This document shows, piece by piece, positions 1 through 12,996 of a stretch of 64,000 nucleotides of DNA. A model generated the notes under the pieces. It worked only from the letters and a program-made list of their open reading frames with translations, was not told where the DNA came from and made no database searches. Origin of the DNA: Paulinella micropora (taxonomy: Eukaryota > Cercozoa > Imbricatea > Euglyphida > Paulinellidae); NCBI GenBank assembly GCA_019918135.1, contig WBZZ01001764.1:1-64000 (forward strand). Reading direction: 5' to 3'. Made by a program: the position numbers and the translations under genes. How positions within the stretch are numbered: position 1 is the first letter of the stretch; every line of letters starts with the position of its first letter.

Positions 1-520
1 GTTTCCCTTTGCCGTTGTGGTTCTTTAGGTCCCATTTTATAACCGTTTGAATCCATAGAACTCTTTGAAAACTGCTTTCTGGTCACATTCTTGTCTGCTC
101 GAGAGTCTCCCCCTCGGTTTAGCAGCGAGGTACAGAAGCACAAACACACTGTCATCAGAAACAGTAACATTTTTAGTTCTACTTTTCTATATTGTGAAAC
201 TTCAACGAGTACTGTGAGTTCATGGACTCTTGAGAGCAACGCGATAATGTTGAACGACATTAAACGAACGAAATGGCGTATCACCGTTGCATGCTTACGA
301 AGGAGGACTATAGAGATCGCACACTTGACCCCCTTGCGACAAGATCAACCCACATTTTCGTTTGTTATCTGTTCGCATCTAGTTTCTCATCTCAAGATTT
401 GCAACGTTCCTATGTCAGGAAATGAGAGTGGTGGGGGGTCTGTTCGCCCTAGTAACTCTGTTAAATGGCGTGGCCTCTCAACAAGTCAACGGTACACTGG
501 GATACACAACGGAACCGCAT
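1..520. other. Unassigned flank, no gene supported
   Basis: This stretch has balanced composition and no microsatellites. It contains one open frame of about 143 codons (91-522, +), but that frame shows no recognisable domain, no Cys module like the gene downstream, and ends where simple repeats begin. It could be an intron of the large downstream gene or intergenic DNA. I see no promoter or RNA gene. Confidence 0.3.
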
Positions 521-636
521 GATTGTGTATGATGATGATGATTGATGATGATCATGATGATATGATCATGCTTCATGATGGTGGTGGTGGTGGTGGTGAT
601 GACGACGAGTGTGTGTGAGTGCGTGTGTGTGTTGTG

Positions 637-697
<61 letters not shown>

Positions 698-778
698 CTC
701 GCTCTCTTGCTCGCTCTCGCGCTCTCTCTCTCTCTCTCTCATCTCTCTCATCTCTCTCTCATCTCTCTCTCATCTCTT

Positions 779-857
<79 letters not shown>

Positions 858-893
858 TCTCTCGCTCTCGCTCTCTCTCTCCCCCCCCCCCCC

Positions 894-947
<54 letters not shown>

Positions 948-983
948 TCTCATCTCTCTCATCTCTCTCTCTCTCTCTCTCTC

Positions 984-1017
<34 letters not shown>

Positions 1018-1022
1018 CCCCC

Positions 1023-1053
<31 letters not shown>

Positions 1054-1390
1054 CTCTCTCTCTCACATACACACACAAACACACACACTCGCTTCTCTCT
1101 CGCTCTCTCTCTCTGGCTCTCTCTCACACACACACACTCTTTCTCTCTCTCTCTCACACACTCACACACACACACTCTTTCTCTCTCTCTTTCTCTCTCA
1201 TCTCTCTCTCTTTCTTTCTCTCTCTCTCTCTCTCACACACACACACCACCCCTCACTCACACGCTTAATAGCTTCCTTCCCTTCTTCTTCTCGTCCTCCT
1301 CCTCCTTCTTCTTCTTCTCCTCCTTCTTCTTCTCCTCCTCCTTCTTCTTCTCCTCCTCCTCCTCCTTCTCCTTCTTCTCCTTCTTCTTCC
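521..1390. repeat. Compound microsatellite block: (GAT)n, (GGT)n, (CT)n, poly-C, (CA)n, (CTT)n
   Basis: Nearly 900 bp of simple sequence. It begins with GAT and GGT repeats, then long (CT)n, two poly-C tracts of tens of bases (about 890-945 and 985-1050), mixed (CT)n/(CA)n, and finally (TTC)n leading to a CAG acceptor-like site at 1394. Long open frames on both strands here are Ser/Leu, Pro, Arg/Glu or Gly homopolymers and are artefacts. The tract is strand-asymmetric, with the plus strand pyrimidine-rich throughout, as expected just upstream of a 3' splice site. Confidence 0.9.
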
Positions 1391-1394
1391 ACAG

Positions 1395-1858
1395 CTGTCG
1401 ATTGCAAGCTATGTACCGACTCATCAGCAACATGTTCGGCCATGGTCCTCATACACACATACATACATACATACACTTTATGCAAACCTTCTACTTAACA
1501 TAACTACGACTATCCACAGTGTAAGTTTTCGTTTTCAGCCAACTATTTCGAATATTTCAATACACATTTGTAGTCCTTATGAACGATTATACCTTCATAA
1601 GTTCTGTGTTCTGTGCTGTTTTATTTATTTATTTATGTATCTATTTGGGGGGGGAGGTCTTCGTAAAAAACTTGACCCTGATGTACTTGTGTATACACGA
1701 CCCATGCTTCATATTGCTCTCCATCTTCTTCTTCTTCTTCCTCTTCTTCTCATCATCAAACTGATTTCCCCTTATGGTCGGTAGGTATCTTGCATGAATG
1801 TGGAATATCGAGGTGCCAACGCCTACGTGCGAGTGCTGGGCAAACAGAAGTCCACATG

Positions 1859-1897
<39 letters not shown>

Positions 1898-2152
1898 CGA
1901 GTGCTGGGCAAACAGAAGTCTACATGGGTCTCTCTCTCTATGTATATATATATATATATATTTATATCCCTCCCCGCCGCCCCGTCCCAAAACAAGACCA
2001 ACGCCCATGCAATGCACACATGTTTACTCTGCTGTGTGCTTCTGAAGCCCATTTTGACTGAAGGGTTTGTCTCCACCAACCAAATCTTCGGCTTCTGGGG
2101 CACCCTGCGCGGCGACAGTACGTTTTGTCTTAATATCATCAGTCATATTATC

Positions 2153-2189
<37 letters not shown>

Positions 2190-2607
2190 TTCTTCTTCTT
2201 CTTCTTTCTTCTTTCTTTTATTATTATTATTATTAGTAGTAGTAGTAGCAGTAGTAGTATCTCAAGCAGACGCTCAGAAAAATCAAACGAAAACCCATAG
2301 CGACAATACGTGCTTGCTTGCTTGCTTAGCTTGCAAGTCGTTTGTTATTGTTGTTATTGTTGTTGTGTGTCTATCACTTTTTAGTGAGCTGATTGCAATA
2401 TCAAAAACACACATACGTACATTCATCTACAAAATTACATGTATATGTTTGTGTGGTGTGATGCACTAGTATCTATCTATCTATCTAATTAGTCCCTTAC
2501 ACTGGCGTGCTGACCACTTTTTGCCTCTTCAACTCTGTCCCCACCTCGACCGAAGGCTGTGACGGTGCGCAGGAAATTTTCACGCTGGCGACCGAGTCTG
2601 CCCCTCT

Positions 2608-2638
<31 letters not shown>

Positions 2639-2818
2639 GTATGCATGTATATATATATGCATATATACGTGTGTGTGTGTCTGGCTTCCCTTTCCGCGTG
2701 CGTAGTGTTGGGGCGTGTGTGTTGTCTATGTTGTGTGGCATGTAGTATGTGCCTCATGGGACCGTTTCTCAGAATTACCATCTATTTGATCGTAACATCC
2801 GTGAAAATTTGGCCAAAA

Positions 2819-2849
<31 letters not shown>

Positions 2850-3942
2850 CATTATTATTATTGTTATTATTATTATTACTATTGGACACCGTGATAGCCC
2901 AGTGGTCAAGTTCTACCATTTGGGCCCTGTCGCCAGTTCGATTCCCGTCGGTGCCACCAGTATTTTCATTGAACATACCGGTCCGTCTGGACCAGTATTT
3001 TCGTTGAACATACCGATCCGTCTGGAAGTGTTGGAACTGCCCTTGCGGGGGTGTCATTAGAGCCTATCGTCAATTCTTCGTACTCCCCTCACGGGTGAGA
3101 CGATGGAGGCGCATGTGCAGAAATGCATCAGCCATTGACAGAGAAGCACTATTATTACTATTATTATTATTATCATTGTTATTGTTATTGGCATGTGTGT
3201 GTGTGTGTGTTTGATGTAGCTGCATCTCAGAACCGTTGTTCCCTGGCAAAGCCTTTGGCAATAGGAAGTTCAAGATCATCAGAGGGTTGCAAAAATTATC
3301 TCATCTTATCTATCTATCTATCTACCTACCTAGCTACCTACCTACCTACCTACCTACTTACTTACCTGTTCTATCTATACTGACCTATATTTGTCAAATT
3401 ATCTGTGTACCTATCCAACTTATTGATGTCGATGTATGTAATATACTTTCAACAAACGTGTCTGTGTAAACATATCTAGCATATGCGGAATAATATGTGT
3501 AGTTCATGCTGTCTCTCTGTGTGTGTGCATGCGTGTGTGTATGTGTATCTGCGTATCTGTGTATGTGTAATGTGTGTGTATCTGTGTATGTGTAATGTGT
3601 TGTGTATCTGTGTGTGTATGTGTATGTATGTGTATAGGTGCAATGGCAACTCTGGAATGTTATACCCTAGTGCATGCGTATGTGTATGTGTGTATCTGTG
3701 TATCTGTGTATGTGTAATGTGTGTATGTTTAATGTGTAATGTGTGTATGTGTATGTGTATGTATGTGTATAGGTGCAATGGCAACTCTGGATGTTCTACC
3801 CTAGTGCATGCGTATGTGTATGTGTGTATCTGTGTGTGTGTGTATGTGTAGTGTATGTGCATGTGTATGTGTATGTATGTGTATAGGTGCAATAGCAACT
3901 CTGGAATGTTCAACCCTAGTGCAGCGATCCCCACCGTCCCAG
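1395..3942 (+). CDS. Candidate additional 5' exons of the cysteine-rich gene (tentative)
   Basis: Six short stretches look like exons but phase continuity is not established for all of them. They are 1395-1444 (after CCACAG; C-x2-C-x6-C), 1813-1859 (CECWANRSP, with its 3' part repeated at about 1895-1927), 1997-2117 (contains TCLLCCVLLKPI and GFVSTNQIFG, fitting the C-C and G-F-x-x-x-N parts of the module), 2493-2595 (FCLFNSVPTSTEGCDG), about 3231-3290 (NRCSLAKPLAIGSS) and 3887-3942 (CNSNSGMFNPSAA, third copy of a tandemly repeated exon). The last joins in phase to the exon at 4988. I see no start codon or signal peptide, so the 5' end may lie upstream of the window. Confidence 0.4.
2884..3150 (+). 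mobile_element. tRNA-derived SINE, copy 1
   Basis: A tRNA-like head with A box TAGCCCAGTGG (2895-2905) and B box GTTCGATTCC (2936-2945) is followed by an acceptor-stem-like CGGTGCC plus A plus CCA (2949-2959). The body of about 190 bp holds two copies of a CAGTATTTTCATTGAACATA unit and a conserved end GCATCAGCCATTGACAGAGA. (ATT)n tracts flank both sides. Pol III transcription and LINE-driven mobility are inferred from the SINE class. Confidence 0.85.
3636..3942 (+). repeat. Three tandem copies of a splice-acceptor/exon unit
   Basis: The unit is TATAG, then TGCAATGGCAACTCTGGAATG-like coding of about 40 bp, then (TATG)n-rich spacer. Copies start at about 3648, 3773 and 3887. Only the last runs on into a fuller exon with donor GTTTGT. 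Confidence 0.75.
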
Positions 3943-3946
3943 GTTT

Positions 3947-3982
<36 letters not shown>

Positions 3983-4145
3983 GTAGTAGTAGTAGTAGTT
4001 TTATTATTATTATTATTATTACGATTACTATTATTTTTTTTGTTATTGGTTGTTGTCATCATTATCATTCGTGTATGTTTGGATTAGTCATGAGCTGTGG
4101 TGAATGCGAACAATTGTTGAACGACGGCAATCTGAATCAACATCA

Positions 4146-4234
<89 letters not shown>

Positions 4235-4499
4235 GGACACCGTGATAGCCAGTGGTCAAGTTCTACCATCTGGGCCCTGTCGCCAGTTCGATTCCCGTCG
4301 GTGCCACCAGTATTTTCATTGAACATACCGATCCGTCTGGACCAGTATTTTCATTGAACATACCGGCCCGTCTGGAAGTGTTGGAACTGCCCTTGCGGGG
4401 GTGTCATTAGAGCTTATCGCCAATTCTTCGTACTCCCCTCACGGGTGAGACGATGGAGGCGCATGTGCAGAAATGCATCAGCCATTGACAGAGAAGCAC

Positions 4500-4500
<1 letters not shown>
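4235..4500 (+). mobile_element. tRNA-derived SINE, copy 2
   Basis: Near-identical to copy 1 over its full length, with one base missing in the A box (TAGCCAGTGG). It has two copies of the internal CATTGAACATACCG unit and is preceded by about 90 bp of (ATT)n and followed by (ATT)n. Confidence 0.85.
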
Positions 4501-4536
<36 letters not shown>

Positions 4537-4544
4537 TTTTGTTA

Positions 4545-4578
<34 letters not shown>

Positions 4579-4587
4579 CATTATCAT

Positions 4588-4826
4588 ACCATCTGGGCCC
4601 TGTCGCCAGTTCGATTCCCGTCGGTGCCACCAGTATTTTCATTGAACATACCGGTCTATTTCTGGACCAGTATTTTCATTGAACATACCGGCCCGTCTGG
4701 AAGTGTTGGAACTGCCCTTGCGGGGGTGTCATTAGAGCTTATCGTCAATTCTTCGTACTCCCCTCACGGGTGAGACGATGGAGGCGCATGTGCAGAAATG
4801 CATCAGCCATTGACAGAGAAGCACTA
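4588..4826 (+). mobile_element. tRNA-derived SINE, copy 3 (5' truncated)
   Basis: Starts within the tRNA-like head at ACCATCTGGGCCCTG, so the A box is lost while the B box and full body are kept. It directly follows (ATT)n and the end of copy 2. A further 3'-end fragment (GATGGAGGCGCATGTGCAG to GACAGAGAAACAC) lies at 4910-4958. Confidence 0.8.
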
Positions 4827-4868
4827 TCATCATCATTATTATTATTATTATTATTATCATCATCATCA

Positions 4869-4909
<41 letters not shown>

Positions 4910-4987
4910 GATGGAGGCGCATGTGCAGATTTGCATCAGCCATTGACAGAGAAACACTATTATTATTATTATTATTATTACTACTAG

Positions 4988-5102
4988 TGTTGGGCTGCGG
5001 TGAATGTGAACAACTCTTGAACGGCAGTCTCAACTGCTCAGCCCCAGCGAATGCATGCCAACAAAGTACGTACAAACATACATACATGAATAGTGTGTAT
5101 TG

Positions 5103-5159
<57 letters not shown>

Positions 5160-5239
5160 CAGCCAATCCATGCCGACAAAGTACGTACAAACATACATAC
5201 ATGAATAGTGTGTATTGTCTTTTCTCTCTCTCTCTCTCT

Positions 5240-5290
<51 letters not shown>

Positions 5291-5350
5291 CCCAGCCAAC
5301 GCATGCCAACAAAGTACGTACAAACATACATACATGAATAGTGTCTATTG

Positions 5351-5398
<48 letters not shown>

Positions 5399-5475
5399 CC
5401 CAGCCAATGCATGCCAACAAAGTACGTACATACATGAACAGTGTGTATTGTCTTTTCTCTCTCTCTCCACCACCA

Positions 5476-5506
<31 letters not shown>

Positions 5507-5776
5507 TCTCACACACACACGCGCGCGCGCGCACGCACAACTCTCTAAGGAAAATCCTTTGACTGGTTTGAAAGCTCTTTGATGAATTTACACACACACA
5601 CACACACAAGCATAAATAACCAGCATTCCCGGAGAAGGAGCGCTTGAACTCATGTTTATTATGTTCTTTATTGTGCTTAAGAACGAGGAACCCCCCCCCC
5701 CCCCCCCAAAAAAAAATCTCTCTCTCTCCTAGAAACGGCGTGTGCGGAGACGAAGTGCGTCATGCAAGGCGTCAAC

Positions 5777-5820
<44 letters not shown>

Positions 5821-6188
5821 GATAAAGCATGCGCAGAGACCAAGTGTGTCATGCAAGGCGTCACCTCACAGTGCCGCAATGTGCCAATGGCCTGTGCAGG
5901 TCCTTCATTTATATCATTATTACTATTATTATTATTATTGTTATTTGGACACCGTGATAGCCCAGTGGTCAAGTTCTACCATCTGGGCCCTGTCGCCAGT
6001 TCGATTCCCGTCGGTGCCACCAGTATTTTCATTGAACATACCGGTCCGTCTGGAAGTGTTGGAGCTGCCCGTGCGGGGGTGCCATTAGAGCCTATCGTCA
6101 ATTCTTCGTACTCCCCTCACGGGTGAGACGATGGAGGCGCATGTGCAGATTTGCATCAGCCATTGACAGAGAAGCACTATTATTGTTA

Positions 6189-6223
<35 letters not shown>

Positions 6224-7055
6224 TGCACCCCTCGTCGGAATAAATCATGGTTCGTGTGAACCAGGAGTTGGGAGCTCAGACTCGATCTTGATGGTGGTAT
6301 AATTTTTTTGTATTCACGTAAATATTTGCGTTTAGGGGAGTGTCCTGAATGCCAAATTTACTTGTTTTTTGGGAGTACTTGCCGGTGCCTCCGGCAATTG
6401 AACGTACCCTGTCGACGGGGCAGGGGGGTTCCGGGGGAAGGGTGACGGGGCAGGGAGGTGTCCGGGGGCCCCTCCCCTCCCCCCGGAACCCCAGCGCTGT
6501 GATTGTACGTACCCGTTCTGGTCGCGGGTGGCACCCACACCTGAAAATTGAGATTTTTTGCCACCAGGCGCCCTTTGCGGTACCTCTGGCAGTTCAACGT
6601 ACCCTGTCGAAGGCAAAAGGGGGGGGTCCGGGGGAGCCCTAAGATTGTATGCACCCGTTCTGGTCGCGGGTGGAACCCACACGTGAAAATTGAGGTTTTT
6701 TGCCACCGGGTGCCTTTTGCGACACCTCCGGCAATTCAACGTACCCTGTAGAAGGGAAAGGGGGCGGGAGAGGGGGGGGGGGGTCCGGGGGGCCCTCCAA
6801 AAAGTGATAAGAAGTGGGGCTGGCGGGGTTTGGTGCGCGAAGCGCACCGGTAAACCATCCTTTCAGGTGTTGGCGCAACCCCTAATTATTATTATTATTA
6901 TCATTATTATTGAAATTTTGCTTAAGCATACTTTATATGTATACATTCGTAGTGGTGTCTCTGTGCATGCACACATACATACATACATACACGTTTAGCG
7001 GGTATGATCAACGTGGGGTTTGCGGCCGGTGAATTGAGCCCCTTCGCAGCGAACG
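4988..7055 (+). CDS. Exons 1-3 of the Cys-rich gene
   Basis: Exon 1 is 4988-5065 ([16 protein letters not shown]; the donor GTACGT is repeated with the exon end at about 5155, 5292 and 5400). Exon 2 is 5822-5899 ([12 protein letters not shown], then CRNVPMACA). Exon 3 is 6999-7055 ([15 protein letters not shown]). All three junctions are phase 1. A truncated earlier copy of exon 2 lies at about 5740-5778, and a paralogous copy of exon 1 (CGECEQLLN) lies at about 4090-4135. The intervening introns contain one SINE (5947-6178) and a G-rich tandem repeat. Confidence 0.65.
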
Positions 7056-8632
7056 GTGACAACCATCTTTCTTTCTTTCTTTCTGTCTTTCTTTATTTCT
7101 TTCTTTCTATCTATCCATCCATCTATCCATCTATCTATCTATCTTTTCTTTCTCTCTTTTCTTTCTTTCTTTCTGTATATCTTAGATGCCTATGTCTTCG
7201 GATATGCAGCGCTGATAGACCAAACATATCTATCTATATATCTACCTACCTACCTACCTACCTATCTATCTACCTACCGACCTACCTACCTATCTATCTA
7301 TCTATCTACCTACCTACCTATCTATCTATCTTCGGAGGGCGGCCCCTCCCCTCGATGTAAGAACAATGTGTCGAGGGGGCGGGACGTTGGCGATGAAGAC
7401 CAACCGTCCTAGAGCAAACTGCACCACATGCCAGTTGGCTACCTCGCAAGGCTGCACCATGGGTAGCTGTGGCGTTGGGTGGTTTCCTTTGAGCTCTCCC
7501 ATAAAAGGTACTTGCCCTGCACTTTGTGCTTGGTAAGTGGATCCCCCCGCTGTGGGGGTAGCCAGGAAGGCGAAGGCAGGCCTGAGCCGAGGAGGCCTCC
7601 TGGTAGGACGCCTATGGCCTTTTGGCTATGCGACGCTCCTTGATAAACACTATCTACCGACCTACCTACTTACTTACCTACCTATCTATCTATCTATCTA
7701 GGTGAGAACAGTGATTTACCTAGGACCGTGAATGGAGTTGCGTTCTACGCCCAGGGTATAGCCAGAGAGAGAGAGGGGGGGGGGGGGGGGGGCTGTGAAG
7801 TCGCCTTCTGTGCCCCAGGGTACAGGCACACACAAACTGGGGGGGGGGGGGGGGGGGGCAGCACACAGACACACCAAAACGCAAACAGACGTACATATAA
7901 CGATAAGAGCTGCTAAGGAAGTCCTGCTACATCTGCGCATAAATGTACATACAACAATCACAGACACATACTGATCCACGCTGCTCAACATAACTTAAAA
8001 TCTTTGCAACCTAAGGGGCCTTGGAAACCAGCGGGCTCCTTGAAGAAATTCTCACAGCTCGTAATTATTTATTTCCACCATATCCGAAAATTGAAGACAT
8101 TTGGGCCCGGCCCGAGCAGCGTGGTCATTTGACCGTGGAAAGTAACCATGAGCACGCAAAAAGTTGGGAATGCCACATGTACATCCCCACGTGTGGTCAG
8201 CATTGTGCCAGCCATGGCCTGGAAAAATTCCATGATTGGCACCATTGGCCACAGCGCTTCACAGTCAAGTGACCATCCAACTCGGGTCGGGTCCAAATGT
8301 CTTAATTTTCCAACACACACACACACACAAAATAAATATTCCCGTGAGGACAACGTCAGCGTAATCATTTAAATGTGCTAAATTTTGACGGAAACTACGA
8401 TCGAAAACGTTGCTAATTCTGATATCCGTCTATCTATCTATCTATCGAATGTGGGACTAAGTGTCCACCTCCAGCCCGCTGCCCAATCACCTTCGGGTGG
8501 CTGGGTGGAATGCATTGCCTATGTCTTCGGATATGCAGAGCTGCTAGTCTATCGATCGTGCAGGTATATACATTATTATTATTATTACTTATTATTATTA
8601 TTAGTAGTAGTAGTAGTAATTATTATTATTAC

Positions 8633-8675
<43 letters not shown>

Positions 8676-8943
8676 GTGGACACCGTGATAGCCCAGTGGT
8701 CAAGTTCTACCATCTGGGCCCTGTCGCCAGTTCGATTCCCGTCGGTGCCACCAGTATTTTCATTGAACATACCGATCCGTCTGGACCAGTATTTTCATTG
8801 AACATACCGGCCCGTCTGGAAGTGTTGGAACTGCCCTTGCGGGGGTGTCATTAGAGCTTATCGTCAATTCTTCGTACTCCCCTCACGGGTGAGACGATGG
8901 AGGCGCATGTGCAGAAATGCATCAGCCATTGACAGAGAAGCAC

Positions 8944-8985
<42 letters not shown>

Positions 8986-10628
8986 TTATTAGGTGCGTGC
9001 TGTCAAGAGCGCTGCACGTCGCTAGTGTGTGCTATTGGTTTCGTGAACAAGGACCCACAGAAGCTATGCGCCACAGGCCGTTGCAGTGTGACACAGTGCT
9101 GCGAGGTACTTTGTATGTATGTATGTACGTACGTATGTAGGTAATGTATGTATGTATGTAATATATGTATGTATCATAATCACTGCGTATTTGTGACAGT
9201 GGTGCGAGGTACCATGTATGTATGTACGTACGTATGTATGTATGTAATGTATGTATGTATCATAATCACCGCGTATTTGTGACACAGTGCTGCGAGCTAC
9301 AATGTATGTATGTATGTATGTGTGTATCATACTCACCGCGTATTTATATGTAGATGCATGTCTTTTTATAGTGTTGCGAGTAGATATATTCGCGTGTTTT
9401 GTTTGTATGTATCTTTGTTTATGTGTAGCATAGCACGATGCAGTATTTTTAAAAATGACTGTTGTACAAGCACACATATTACGTTATTTATTTGTATATG
9501 CTTTTTGTAAATGTAGTATTAGAAATATGCAATGTTTAATATTTTCTACAGGTCTCAACCTGTATAAGCACACATACTATGTATGTATGTATGTATGTAT
9601 GCCTTGTAGTTTTCTATCATCTAGTTCGATACACCTTCACACACGTTAGTAAGTAAGTATCTAAATATTTATGTATGTATGTATGTATGTGTGTATGTAT
9701 GTACTAGTATATTGATATCTTCGTACTGTGTAAATGTAGCATTAGGAAGATGCAATATTCAATTTTATGGTTGTTTTTTTCTAGCACACATACAAGTATA
9801 TTCGTATCTTTATATCTTTTGTAAATGTAGGGTGTAATATTCAATACTGTGTTTTTGTTTCTTCTACAGGCCTTGCCTGCTTGTTCTTCTTTCTCTTGCC
9901 CTTTTGCCTTCGAGAATAAAGGGCCCACCGTTTACTGCCAAAATCAGTGCACGGTACATACTACTACATATACTACATACCTACTCATCTGCCTGCCAAG
10001 TTTTCCTACTTATCTGTCTATCTATCTATCGTTTCAATATCATGGCACGTTCCCTTACTGATATTTCTACCTACCTACTTACCCGATCTATCTATCTATC
10101 TATCTATCTGAATTGCCGTGTCATCAGAAATGAGAGATTAGATCTATCTATATCTATCTATCTCTCTGCAGGCGAGTCAGTGCTGTACTGCCATGCCCAA
10201 GTGCTCCAGCATCCAATGCAAAACTGGATTCCAGGTATATTTTCTTGTGCTTGTGTTTTGTGCCGTGTGCCTGTGCTTGTGCTTGCGCTTGTGTATTTAT
10301 AAATGTCTTGTCTGTATGTATGCATATGTATGTGTGGGTGGTGTGTGTACGTAGAATGTTGCCTTTTTCAATGAGGACAAAACGTGCCGCGCATCATCAC
10401 AAGAATCCAAGAGCATGATGGGTAATAATAATAATAATATCATCCAAGAGCGTGGGTCCTGTTTTTTGTGTTTTGCTACCAGATAAAGAACAAGAGGAAG
10501 GAGAGAAAGCAGAAAAATTAAGAACATGAGAATGAAGCTTGTACTCTAGGTTATTATTTTGAACGTATCATTGGATTGAGCTTGCCATACATACAGACAT
10601 ACTCTCTCTCTCTCTCTTTCTTTCTCTC

Positions 10629-10671
<43 letters not shown>

Positions 10672-10822
10672 ACATACATACATAACATGCACAGAGCTCA
10701 TTTAAGGCTGCGGAGGGCTTCGACAACAGCAACAAGAACAAAACGAGAGATAGATAGATAGATAGATAGTAACAAAAGATAACAAAGCACTCACATTTGG
10801 TGAACAGAGCGTCGTCTTTCAC

Positions 10823-10859
<37 letters not shown>

Positions 10860-12361
10860 CAGTAATAGTAGTAGTAGTAGTAGCAGTAGTAGTGGTAGTA
10901 GTAGTAGTAGTAGTAGTAGTAGTTTGTAGTAGTAAGAGTAGTATTGATAATCGTGATGAATCATGCTGTGGTGTGTGTTCATTCAGAAACTGGATTTTTG
11001 TTGGATGATGATTCGTCCGGTACCCTTCATACATACATACATAATACGCACACACACACACACACACACACATCCCGCACGCACACACACTTTACTTCCC
11101 TCATTATCTCACATTTTGCACCAAATTTCAGGACACCACGGTCGCCGAGGCCTGGCACGGAGCAATGACCAGACACACACACACACACCTTACTGCCCTC
11201 ATTATCTCACATTATTTCGGGACACCACGGTCGCCCTTTGTGCCTTTATGTCCTCTGCTACTGCCTTTATGTCCGCTACACTTAATAGATACGCACCTGG
11301 TTGATATAGTTTGAAGATAGATGGGAGGGAGGCCTGGCACAGAGCAACGACCACACACACACACACCTTACTGCCCTCATCTCACATTATTTCAGGACAC
11401 CACGGTCGCCGAGGCCTGGCACAGAGCAACCACCAGAAACACACACACACCTTACTTGCCCTCATTATCTCACATTATTCCAGGACACCACGGTCGCCGA
11501 GGCCTGGCACAGAGCAAACGACCAGACACACACACACACACACCTTACTGCCCTCATTTCTCAGGACACAAAGGTCGCCGAGGCCTGGCACAGAGCAAAC
11601 GACCAGACACGCACACACACACCTTACTTGCCCTCATTATCTCACATTATTTCAGGACACCACGGTCGCCGAGGCCTGGCACAGCAATGACCAGACACAC
11701 ACACACACACACCTTACTTCCCTCATTTCGCAGGACACAAAGGTCGCCGAGGCCTGGCACAGAGCAATGACCAGACACACACACACACCTTACTTCCCTC
11801 ATTTCTCAGGACACAAAGGTCGCCGAGGCCTGGCACAGAGCAACCACCAGACACACACACACACCTTACTCCCCTCATTTCTTAGGACACAAAGGTCGCC
11901 GAGGCCTGGCACAGAGCAATGACCAGACACACGCACACACACACACACCTTACTGCCCTCATTTCTCAGGACACCACGGTCGCCGAGGCCTGGCACGGAG
12001 CAACCACCAGACACACACACACACACACACACCTTACTCCCCTCATTTCTCAGGACACAAAGGTCGCCGAGGCCTGGCACAGAGCAATGACCAGATCCCG
12101 TACTGCTCCCACGACATCTGCTGCGTCGCCACATCCACCTGTGGAGGTATGAATGTATGTATGTATGTACACCTGTGGAGGTATGAATGCATGTATGTAT
12201 GTTTTGAAACAATCTTTCCCGCGCTCTCTCTCTCTCTCCCTCTATACATGTATACATATATATATATATATGAATGTGTGTATGTAGATAAGAAATGTGG
12301 GCCGCGCGCCTTCCGCAAGGTTATCTATCTATCTATATTTATCGATCTATCTCATCTCTAT

Positions 12362-12412
<51 letters not shown>

Positions 12413-12802
12413 CTCCTCCTGTTTTTGTGGGTATCTGTTGTACTATTTTGTATTATACTATGTATTATATTATTTTTCAGATGGAGGGAGGCGCATGTCT
12501 ATTTTATGAGGATGTGATATGAACAATGACTTCAAGCGCTTCGATCTCAGCCAATATTTGTATCCATCACGTGTGTTATGGCTCATGAGGAAAGCTCTTG
12601 TTAGCTTTGAAACGGAGCCACTGCACAAACAACAAACATGAGAAAATAGCTGAGATCGAAGCGCTTCAAGTCGTTGCTCGTTGTGCTTAAGAACTACTAA
12701 CTTCTCATGATATTCTTATACAGATCGACGCCGCGTATGTCTGTCGTGGTTCTACCTGTCCCTTCGATGAGTGCTGCGCCCCGATCCCTCAGTGCCGCGG
12801 AA

Positions 12803-12842
<40 letters not shown>

Positions 12843-12965
12843 CGCTCGCTCGCTCTCTCTCTCTCTCTCTCGCTCTCTCTCTCTCTCTCGCTCGCTTTCT
12901 CTCGCTCTCACACACACTCTCTCTCTCTCCCTCTCTCTCTCTTTCCACACACACACACACATACA

Positions 12966-12996
<31 letters not shown>

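Noticed and set aside
91..522. 143-codon frame as the gene's first exon
   Set aside because: No signal peptide, no Cys module and no donor in suitable phase.
575..1503. Long plus-strand frames of Ser/Leu/Pro and minus-strand Arg/Glu/Gly frames
   Set aside because: They are translations of (CT)n and poly-C in every frame, with no non-repeat core.
2884..2960. A functional tRNA gene at the SINE head
   Set aside because: The T stem and anticodon region do not fold properly, and the same head recurs seven times with a SINE body.
3476..3934. Minus-strand frame rich in His/Thr/Tyr
   Set aside because: Translation of (TATG)n/(TGTG)n antisense; the region's signal is the plus-strand tandem exon copies.
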